Assembly: GCA_027475525.1 (NCBI GenBank)
Contig: JAMWFC010000117.1
Span: 4,140,183-4,204,182, forward strand
DNA: 64,000 nt
Direction of reading: 5' to 3'
Origin: Macrolepiota albuminosa
Taxonomy: Eukaryota; Basidiomycota; Agaricomycetes; Agaricales; Agaricaceae
The position numbers and the translations under genes were made by a program. Below the pieces are notes generated by a model that was not told the DNA's origin, searched no databases, and saw only the letters and a program-made list of their open reading frames with translations. Of the stretch, positions 56,324 through 64,000 are shown piece by piece. Position 1 is the stretch's first letter. The number at the start of each line of letters is the position of its first letter.

Positions 56324-56670
56324 TGTCAGGTTCCGCTGAGTCGGGGGCTTTCCAGGAAAGCAATGCCCTTACAATGCGGACTTGATCCACGGATACTTGG
56401 GTGTCTGGAACTCCGGGGCTAGGACTCCGGGGTTCAAGACGCGGACAGGGGTAATTCCAGGAGAGGGAACTTGGTCCAGGGGTTTTGAGTTGTGAGTAGC
56501 TGAGGGTAGGATGGGGGTCAAGTCGTGAACCGGAGGTTCTAGGACGAGACCAAGTTAGTAAGTTAAAGTCACGAAGTGCGTACCAATCTTAGAGCACGCG
56601 AGTATTCAAGCGTGCCAGTCAAAGCGTGCCAGTCAAAGCGTGCCAGTCAATGCGTCAGTCAAACACATCA
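56324..56670 (-). repeat. E4 left LTR (probable)
   Basis: About 347 bp from TGTCAGGTTCCG to AACACATCA. The left boundary is set by the break in the F protease frame, the right by the polypurine tract. Near its end it contains a three-fold 15-bp repeat of GCGTGCCAGTCAAA (56608-56655). The partner LTR is outside the window. Confidence 0.65.
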
Positions 56671-56795
56671 CCCCCTCCTCAGCGCCGAGACCCTCCGAGG
56701 CACGCGTAGCTGGCAGTTTGGACCAGGTCCAATCGTGGGATCCGGCACCTGATCTGCCACGTATCGAAAAAAAAATTTTACCATCAAACTCAACT

Positions 56796-58575
56796 ATGTC
56801 GCATACACCGACACATTTCCCGACGCCCCCCCAAACTAACGAGGTCGCGCCCCTCATAGCCTGGGAGGCCCAGGACGCGCAGTACCGAGCCTGCCTGGAC
56901 CGGGAGCGCGTGGCAGCTCTCGCACAACAACATGAGTGCTTCCCACGCTGCCCGCTTGTCATTACTGACCTTCCCTTTTCAGAACAACACAACATTACTG
57001 CCCCGGAGGCGGGTCCCAGCCAGCTCCTGGAGCCTGTTCCTGATGCAGGTCCCAGGGGTCCTTTGGGGTCAGGTCTCAGTTGTCCCATGCCCACTTTTGC
57101 GCAGATGACCGTGCATCCCCCCCGTCCCCCTCCCCCTTCTCATCCTAGACTGGTCGCCCCTCGTTTCCATCGCTCTGGAATGGTGGTGGGGGCCATTTCT
57201 GAGGTCCCGGAGACCCAGCGCATTGCGTGGGCCCTTCAAGGGGGCGCTGGTGAGGCCCCGGGGCTTGCCTCCCCATGCCTGGTGTATCAGCAATGGGCCG
57301 GTAAGTAGCTTTGTACCTCTGGTCCCGTGGCTAATCCTGAGTGCCTAGTGTCTTCACTGCGCACGTCGCTCGGTGATGTGTTTGTTCGAGGCCCTGTCCG
57401 CCTCATCCCAGCGTGACACTTCCATGTGTGAGGCCTGTCACCTCAATCACGAGCAATGTTCCGTTTCGGCCCTCTGGAGGGCATATTGCGTTTCGCGGGA
57501 GCAGGGTTGGCCATTGGAAGGGATCACCCGGAGGATGGGGGTGGAGGAGAGGGATTGGGTCGCGGGGGCGGTGGCAGTTCAGGAGGAGGCACTGGGGGAG
57601 GCCTCTGGGGGTGGGGCGGGAGGGCGGAGGGTTGTCCGGGTGGGCGGCCGGGGCCGGCCTGTGGTTTTAATCACACGCCGGGTGACCTGGTCTGGCGCCC
57701 CAGGGCGAGAGGGACGTGAGGGGCGCTCTGATAAGGGGAAACGGTGGGCGTCGCCTAGCCCCTCTCTGGGGCCCTTCAAGAGGGCGCGCCTGCCCTCTGG
57801 GACCCCGCCCCCGGTCCCCCCCCCACGTCTTTCCCCCGCAGTGTTCTCGCCGTTGTCGGGGCGGCCCCTGGAGGCAGATGTGGGGGCTTTTCAGGAGCGT
57901 CCGGGGGAGTCCGAGGAGGGTAGGGGGAAGGCTGACATGCGGAGGGAGCTGGAGGTGGGTCGGGAGGCGCTTTGGCAGCTGGAGGAGGCCCAGGTTGCTC
58001 GGGGGGAGGTGGAGGCGCAGTTGGAGGCGTTGCGGGCGAGGCTGGGGCAGGGAGTGGGGATCCTGGAGGGGGTCCCCTCTGGACAGGAGGTGGCGGAGGG
58101 GCTGCGCCGCAATGTGGTGATCACACGCATGGCGTCTCTGAGTGAGTTCCCTGTTACTTGCTCACCTATTTCACTAACATCTTCAGGCTGGGCCCGGGAG
58201 CACCGTCTGCTCCTGGATGGATCTGCCACGGCTCTTGCTGCGCTGCAGGAGGGGCAGTGCCCGGAGGTGATGACCCCTGGGGTGGAGCACGGTCTCGACC
58301 TCCTAGGGCGACTTGTGGTTGCACACCGGCGGAGGAACGTGCCTGCCCCGGGATCCTGGTTCGAGCGCGTGTTGGACGAGGACGAGCTCCTCCCGTCCTG
58401 GGATCTGCTGGCTGAGGAAGTGTGGCAGGAGCATGGTCCAGAGGGGGTGGGGGAGGATTTCCGGGGTTGGCCGAGGGGAGTCACGGTTCAGGGCCCCAGC
58501 GTTAGGGGTGGCGTTTTGACGTTTTCTTTTTTCTTCTTCGTCCGCTGTGTTTCTTGTCCTGGCCTAGAACTGTAG
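56796..58575 (+). CDS. E4 antisense gene: spliced Zn(II)2Cys6-type protein
   Basis: Exons 56796-57300, 57349-58141 and 58187-58575; introns GTAAGT...CCTAG (48 nt) and GTGAGT...TTCAG (45 nt). Exon 2 begins with a cysteine cluster CX2CX6C-X15-CX2CX6C (57349-57459), the spacing of fungal GAL4-type binuclear zinc clusters, and it starts exactly at the exon border as in E2 and E5. After it come a Gly-rich stretch, a basic KRWASPSPSLGPFKRARLP patch, a Glu-rich coiled coil (MRRELEVGREALWQLEEAQ) and a helical C-terminus ending at TAG 58575. Exon 1 is Pro-rich; its phase misses exon 2 by one base, perhaps because of an indel in one of its C runs. It converges with pol, 225 bp apart. A DNA-binding role is inferred from the motif only. 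Confidence 0.7.
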
Positions 58576-58800
58576 ATAGTGTACTTATAAGAAAAATGTA
58601 TATACTCGGTCTTTCGGAGTAAATAAGGAAGGAATCGTGTAAGTAATGCGGCGGAAAAGCTGGAAGGAGACCCTGCTTCGACTCCAGGGCGCTACTTATG
58701 AGAAAAGGTACTAAAAAGGGAGTAAGTTCTAGAAAGGGGAAGCAGAAAGTATACATGGGAGTTGAATCCCTACTGAGCCCAGAGGCGGGGGTTACACCCA

Positions 58801-60791
58801 CTACTGCTGTCTGTGAGTCCTGCGCCTGGGAAGATTGTTTCCCAGGTGCCGTTGTTGGAAGTCCTGGAGTTTGTCAAGGGCGCCTTCGAGGTTTCGGCGT
58901 GGTTTCCAAGTGTTGTCTTCCGGGCCGTATCCCTTTCATCGTACGAGGAAGTGGGGTTGTCCACGAATATTCCGGGAGTCGAGGATGTCTTCAACCTCAT
59001 AGTGGTACTCGTCCTCGACCTCGACCGGGGGAGGGGGCTCAGGGCGTCGTTCGGGGAAGGGATCCGGGGGGTGTCGTTCCAGGAGGCGGACATGGAATAC
59101 CAGGTGCAGACCTTTTAGTCCCAGGGGAAGCTCGATCTTGTAGGCATGGGATGAGACCTTCTTCAATATTTTGAACGGGCCGAGGTGCTTGTGATCGAGT
59201 TTTGGGGAGGGCCAGCGGGTGCGGAGGTGGCGTCGGTCTAACCATACCTTTGTCCCGGGGGTCTAGTTGGGGGTGTCTCCCCGTTTCTGGTCGGCGTGTT
59301 TTGCATAGGCCTGGTTCGCGGTGTCGATCTCTTTCCGGAGAAACTTGTGAAGGGATTGGAGATCCCAGGCAACCTCGTGGGTGGCGTGCGATGGGATGTC
59401 CCGGAGCGAGAGTGTCAGTCGAGAGTAGTATCCCTTGTTGGCAAAGAAGGGTGATACCCCGGTGGCAGAGTGTGGCGTGTTGTTGTAGGTGAACTCGGCC
59501 AGGGGGAGCTCGGTGCGCCAGTTGTCCTGCAAGTAGTTGACATACAGTCAGAGATACTGCTTGAGAGACTGATTGACCCTTTTGGTCTGATCGTCGGTTT
59601 TGGGGTGGTAGGCAGTAGAGAGGTTAGTCTTTACTTCAAGGGCCTTACACAGGAAAGTCCAGAACTTGGACATGAAAAGCGGGCCACGGTCAGAGACGAT
59701 GTCATCCAGGAGTCCATGTTTGGCAAAGACGTGCTCGAGGAACAGCCGGGCGAAGTCCAGGGCGGTGTCCATGGTGTGGCAGGGTAGGAAGATGCCCTGT
59801 TTGATTAGCCTGCACACAACGACGAGAATGACATTGAACCCTTCAGATTCCGAGAGTTCGATGATGTGGTCCAGGGATATGGAGAACCAGGGGCGTCGCC
59901 CGACCGGCAGGGGTTTCAGGAGTCCGTATGGTCGGTGTCGGGGGACTTTGGCCTGGAGGCAGGGTTTGCATGATCGAATGTAATGGGTCACGTCCTTCTT
60001 TAACCCTGGCCAAAAGTAAGTCTGGGAGATAAGCTGGAGGGTCTTACGTATTTCAGGGTGTCCCCAGAGCTTGTGGTCGTGGTGTTGATGGAGGATGTTG
60101 TAGCGGAGTCGGGCATAATCTGGGACATAGATGTGGCCGTCCCGGAGGAGGAGTTTTTTGTCGGGGGACAAGAAGAAGGCAGGGTCCCAGTCGGTTCCAT
60201 CGGGGGGGTTGCGGGGGTCGTGGTTGGTGAAGTACTTGTCTTGGGGGGCATGGCGGATCTGGCTCAGGGTCCCTTTGTCGTTTAAGATCAGTACGGCATT
60301 CAGATGTTTGGGAGAGATCACCACGCAATGATTGAACGCATTGTGTTCTGCCTCAAACGACTTCTTGGGATAGACGTCTGGTCGACGGGTGAGGGCATTG
60401 GGTTTAGCTCCAAGTCGTCCCGGGCGGTACTGGATCATAAAGTCGTATTCCGAGAAAACCTCGGACCATCGGGCCTGCCGTCGACTAAGTTGCTTGGTCG
60501 TGGTGAAGTACTGCAGGTTGTTGTGATCTGAGTAGACCTGAATCTGGTGCCGGGCTCCCTCGAGGTAGGCTCGCCATTGTTTGAAGGCTTCGACGATGGC
60601 AAGGAGCTCCTTGTCGTAGATGTCGTAGTTGAGCTCGGCGTCAATCATGGACTGGGTGTAGAAGGCAACTGGCTGGGGCTCCCCGCTGTCAGGTCCCATC
60701 TGCAAGAGAATCCCGGCGATGGCGTAGTCGGAGGCGTCGCATTCCAGGATAATCGGGAGGGCCGGGTCGTAGTGCTGGAGTACGGGGGTGG
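58801..60791 (-). pseudogene. pol: E4 pol: RNase H, integrase, chromodomain (C-terminal part)
   Basis: Read from 60791: RNase H (ECDASDYAIAGILLQ, YSDHNNLQYF), H2C2 finger (HPEIRKTLQ...CKPCLQAK), integrase core (LDHIIEL, VSDRGPLF) and chromodomain ([10 protein letters not shown]... [10 protein letters not shown]) ending at TAG 58803-58801. One frame holds throughout, broken only by TGA 59550-59548, TAG 59265-59263 and TGA 58938-58936 (TGG in the chromodomain). TDDQTKRVNQ stands where TDGQTERVNQ is usual, so the catalytic Glu is Lys. All four lesions fit C:G to T:A change. The chromodomain would direct integration to marked chromatin in an active relative. Confidence 0.88.
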
Positions 60792-61740
60792 TGATGACGC
60801 CCAAAGTTTGGTCAGCAACAAATGTAACTAAAGTGTTACCGTACCAAGAGTTTGCGTTGGGCGCGCTATAAGTGATGTGAGGAGTCCCGGGCAGGTCCCA
60901 GAGAACACGCCTGTGAAAATGGGTAAAAGTCGGTAACGGGGTTGGCAAGTGTAAAGCGCTAAGGTAAAGCGCCTAGGAAGAAGCGGTAAGTGAACACAGC
61001 AAAGGTAAGCGGCAAGAGCACGATAAGCTTAGCGAAGTCTAAGCGTCGATAATGCCTGCCGTAGTTGCAAGGCACGAGTATGTCGAGTGTTGGCGAGCGT
61101 CTGCAACTGCCGATGAGTTTTGACGTTGCCGACCGTAGCGTAAATGAGCTCTTGAGCGTAAGGGAGACTGAGGAAAGGGGAGTAAACTGTGGTCTATTGT
61201 TCTGATGTCCTATGTACAAGTCGGTAAGTACTTTTATACTACAATGAGTTCGCCGTCGCCAGTGGCTAATGACGCCAGAGTGCGGTAAACTAGAAAATTT
61301 CAAAGGGGTAGCTCCAACGGTTTCAGATCCCTACCGTCCATTCAAGAGCCTTAGCGATGCCAGGCGACAGATCGCAAAGCTAAACCATCACTCCATCACC
61401 CTTCTGTCCGTCAGAGTACCTAAGCGATGTCAGGTGCCAAATTGAGACGCTAAGCGGTGTCAGATGCCAAGGTCAAACGCTAAGCTGTCCGTCAGTTTTT
61501 GATAGATCATCAGGCTTCTCGCTAAGCGCTGTCGTCAGTGACTGATGCCATCTGTCAGTTGTCATTCTTGCTGCCGTCGGCGCTATCACTGATCGGATCT
61601 GCTTCTTGCCGTGTCCGGCCGTCGGAAATGGCTTAAAATAGGTAGAACGCGTGCGCTAAGTTCGGAACGAGTGCGGCAAGGTTTCCAGAGCCGGTGCCGA
61701 GCCTGCCGTTGATGCGCCTAACCTGTATAGAGTCCTATCA
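60792..61740 (-). repeat. E5 left LTR
   Basis: 949 bp, TGATGACGCCC to GAGTCCTATCA, without any 77-bp duplication. Comparison with it shows that the duplications in the E2 LTRs are insertions. Confidence 0.93.
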
Positions 61741-61749
61741 TCTCCCCCC
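61741..61749 (-). other. E5 polypurine tract
   Basis: GGGGGGAGA on the minus strand before TGATAGG, identical to E2. Confidence 0.8.
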
Positions 61750-61760
61750 AACTGAAAAAT

Positions 61761-61776
61761 TGACTGTCCTCAGTCA
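61761..61776. promoter_or_regulatory. Conserved inverted repeat TGACTGTCCTCAGTCA (E5)
   Basis: Same 16-mer as in E2 and E3, 21 bp inside the LTR, 134 bp upstream of the antisense ATG. Confidence 0.55.
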
Positions 61777-61909
61777 CCAAATAAGGCTACCGTTACCGTT
61801 TTTGTGACAAGTGGCCCGTGCGTTCTTGAGATTTGGTTTATAGTCCTGGCGCATGAGTTTGGACTTCGTCTCTCTTCCACATCTTTACCTGGCGCTCTAT
61901 TAAAAAAAT

Positions 61910-64000
61910 ATGTCTTTCCGAATTCCAACTCCGCCCCCCGTCCCATCTCGCGAGGCTCAAGACGCCGCCTCCGCCTATATTGACAAGGCCAACAACTTCA
62001 TTAGGCGCATCGAGGGTGTGGGCGCGGAGGCGCCTCCAAACTTGGTCGTTGCCGTGATGAAGTTGTTGGAGCGCTGGTACGAAGTTCGCGTCCTTGGCGT
62101 CGGCTGGGACAGAGAAATTGAAGTGCGGGAGTGGTGCCGGGCGCGGTACGTCGACAATCGTGGCGCCGACTGGTTAGCGCCATTTTCTCGTTTTGTAAGT
62201 GGTTTTAGTCCTTGCCGTGTTGCTAGCTGATTAGTCCCTAGGCGCCTCCTCCCGTCCCGACCATTGAGGACGAATTGGAGGACATCCTCTCTGGCGCATT
62301 GCCAATGACGGTAAGCGCTCCCGCGCCTGAGTAAGTATCTCTGATTTTTGATCTCTAACTTAGCTGTGGTCTGATCTGTCTCCCCATAGCAAACAAGAGG
62401 TGTTAGCGCCTCTTGCCAATTTGCAGGTGGACGCCGAGATGGCGGCAATTCGCGAGAGCGTGCTAGAAGAGGCCTCCCGTGACGCCAAGGAGAGAACCAA
62501 GGCGTTGGAGGAGCGAGAGGTCGCTGGCGATTCCCTGGTTGCTAGCGAGAAGTCGCCAGTTGCCAGGAGGCAGATGCCTGATATGAAGGATTCCCACGCC
62601 GGTAGTGCCCAGAGCCCAGCACTGCCGGCAAGCAAATCGGGCTCTCCGGTCAAGCCTGGCAAGACTTTGAAAAAGAAGGTAAGTTTGAGGGTTCTTACCG
62701 CTGGCGACTTCTGCTTATCCCACTCTCAGTCTCGTAAGGCTGCCGCCCCTCGTTACACGGTAAGTTCGTTGCGCCAAGGTACTTTCCTTGCTAACCAACC
62801 ATTTGACAGGCGCCAACGCAAACTTCCTTTAGCGACGCAGAGCTGAAGGGTTTGTTGGTGGCACGACGAGATGAGGCGGTTTTGGATGGAGGAATGGAGG
62901 CGGGGGTGGTCTTGCCGGAGATGAAGGACAAGAAGACGGCAAGTCCGGCGGCAAGACGGGAGTTCAAGGACTCCCAAGGAGCGGTAAGTGTTGTAGCTCT
63001 TCTTACCGCGTCTGTTAACACTTCTGTAGTGCGACAAGTGCTGGGCCGACAACGACCCAGAGGGGTGTTGGTACCCCACCGGTGGCCAGCCCTGTTACCG
63101 GTGCGGGACGCTAAAACGAGCTTGCACTTTGGACGGCGCCAAGAGTCGTGAACGCGGTGGGGCTCCCGACGCGGTAGTGGAGCGGACCTTTAAGCGTGCC
63201 GTCTTGGTCAAGAGAGCGCGGGAGTTCGTTGAGGAGGAGAGGAAGAAGCAGGCCGCTGGCGACGCGGCCACAATCAGCAAGAGTTCCCTGGCGCTGCCGA
63301 CGCGTCAAGGGGACGAATCTGCAACAGTCGGTAACCGTGGCGCCGGAGAGCGCCAAGGGACTACGGTCCCTTTGAAACGACAAGTCTCCTCGCCCGCCAA
63401 AGGGAAGGGCAAGGCTAAGCGCGCGCGCGTAGTGGAGTCTCCCCCCCCTAGAAACGACAAGTCTCCTCGCCCGCCAAAGGGAAGGGCAAGGCTAAGCGCG
63501 CGCGCGTAGTGGAGTCTCCCCCCCCTACCCCCGAGGACGTGGAGATGGAGGATCTGGAGAAAGCGCTTGCCGCTAGTTGCCTACCGCCAAGGGACACCGA
63601 AGCTGGGCCCAGCAAGTTGCTCTCCCCAATCCACCTGAGAGGGGCTTCTCTGCCAACCGCCGACGAAGACGACGCGGTAATGGACCCGCCGCCAAGGGAA
63701 GAGCCCCAAGAGGCGGAACCGGCAGTGGCGACAACAAGGGGAGAAGGAAGCCCCCCGGCAATGGCGGGTGACGAGGACGCGGAGGGGGAGCCAGACGAGA
63801 CCTTGGCGACCCAGCACGAAGGCGACGAGGAGGAGGCCCCCGCCAAGGAGGCAGTAGTGGGAGAAGGTGAGGGAGCGGCAGAAGTTGCCAGGGAGGAGCC
63901 AGAGTGGCGCTGGCTGCCTCCCTACGGTAACGTTGCCCCCTGGGACGTCTCTGACCCCGAGGACGTTGCCGGGTTGGAGCCCAGGCGTCCCGTGGTCGCC
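61910..64000 (+). CDS. E5 antisense gene: spliced Zn-cluster-like protein (runs off window)
   Basis: ATG 61910 opens MSFRIPTPPPVPS. Exons 61910-62194, 62242-62330, 62390-62678, 62730-62759, 62810-62983 and 63030 onward, all joined by GT-AG introns in phase. The first exon has the same 285-nt length as in E2. Exon 6 starts with CDKC and the cluster CX2CX8CX8CX2CX6C (63030-63125), followed by KSRERGG, a helical stretch and an acidic region. At the position of the E2 nonsense codon E5 has CGA, so this copy keeps the frame. In both E2 and E5, exon 2 has an earlier GTAAGC donor (62311 here) as well as the one used, allowing an alternative, frame-changing splice. Duplication 14 (63374-63527) disturbs exon 6. 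Confidence 0.8.
63374..63527. repeat. 77-bp tandem duplication 14
   Basis: Copies at 63374-63450 and 63451-63527 in exon 6 of the E5 antisense gene; the equivalent E2 sequence has one copy. Confidence 0.95.

Larger units (their letters stand above)
56324..60791 (-). mobile_element. E4: chromovirus-type Ty3/Gypsy ambisense element, left part
   Basis: The left LTR (56324-56670) is followed by a minus-strand polypurine tract (GAGGAGGGGG, 56671-56680). A spliced plus-strand gene lies at 56796-58575, and minus-strand pol with a chromodomain ends at 58801. The element is cut in RNase H by E5 at 60791/60792; its RT, protease, gag and other LTR must lie beyond the window. It is inserted in the protease of element F. 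Confidence 0.82.
60792..64000 (-). mobile_element. E5: E2-family ambisense element, left part
   Basis: LTR 60792-61740 and internal sequence homologous to the left end of E2, including polypurine tract, inverted-repeat motif and antisense gene. Only the 3' (pol-strand) end is in the window. The coding differences from E2 show it is a separate copy. It is inserted in E4 RNase H. Confidence 0.9.

Noticed and set aside
57456..58519. Gly/Arg-rich plus-strand frames in E4 in alternative phases
   Set aside because: GC-rich shadows of the main antisense frame that carries the cysteine cluster.
482..63527. The 77-bp repeats as CRISPR-like, satellite or slippage-driven repeats
   Set aside because: Every site has a different sequence, always two copies, and always the same period regardless of context. 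That points to an assembly parameter, not biology.

Overview
This is a transposon-rich stretch of a filamentous fungal genome, most likely an agaricomycete basidiomycete. The evidence is 45-60 nt GT-AG introns, chromodomain Ty3/Gypsy elements, copia elements with the half-tRNA-Met primer site, a pogo/Tigger-like DNA transposon, and a fungal kinase-like gene with the HGSxYxRN/LIDFGR signature. The species cannot be read from the sequence. Only two ordinary host genes are recognisable, and both are broken by LTR retrotransposons. It looks like a short-read draft assembly: at 14 unrelated places a sequence is tandemly repeated with a period of exactly 77 bp, which I read as uncollapsed k-mer overlaps at contig joins. 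They create false frameshifts.

Layout. 1-4383 and 16006-18619: decayed sense-strand chromovirus (E1) with a long extra ORF after pol, split by E2 (4384-16005, 4-bp target duplication CCGC). 18620-20040: LTR-like sequence and a copia gag remnant. 20411-20636: foldback repeat. 20901-22136 plus 32632-32663: a tartrate/D-malate dehydrogenase-like gene (minus strand), split by E3 (22137-32631, target duplication ACAG, apparently identical 919-bp LTRs). 32989-35165 plus 40759-40847: a kinase-like gene (minus strand), split by an intact copia element C (35166-40758, target duplication TACAG, identical 352-bp LTRs). 43580-46591: pogo/Tigger-like element. 47407-47535 plus 53769-56323: a Ty3 gag-protease (F), split by an older copia element D (47536-53768, target duplication CCGCA) and cut on the right by E4 (56324-60791). 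E4 is itself cut by E5 (60792 to the window end), a relative of E2.

The main discovery candidate is the architecture of E2, E3, E4 and E5. In E2, E3 and E4, gag-pol lies on the minus strand and a separate intron-containing gene runs convergently on the plus strand from just inside the pol-side (3') LTR; in E5 only this plus-strand gene is visible. In E3 this antisense gene has six exons, every junction is in phase, and it encodes about 328 residues. In E2, E4 and E5 it carries a six-cysteine cluster resembling the fungal Zn(II)2Cys6 DNA-binding domain (exact CX2CX6C-X15-CX2CX6C in E4; CX2CX8CX8CX2CX6C in E2 and E5), placed at the start of an exon. E2, E3 and E5 also share the inverted repeat TGACTG-TCCT-CAGTCA 20-21 bp inside the LTR. 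Introns can persist through retrotransposition only if the gene is antisense to the genomic RNA, so this is a coherent ambisense retrotransposon design with a possible regulator.

Decay elsewhere is dominated by C:G to T:A changes, often at CpG: nonsense TGA/TAG codons in E1, E2, E4, F and the pogo transposase, an RT Asp-to-Asn in D, and an integrase Glu-to-Lys in E4. E3 and copia C look young and intact.
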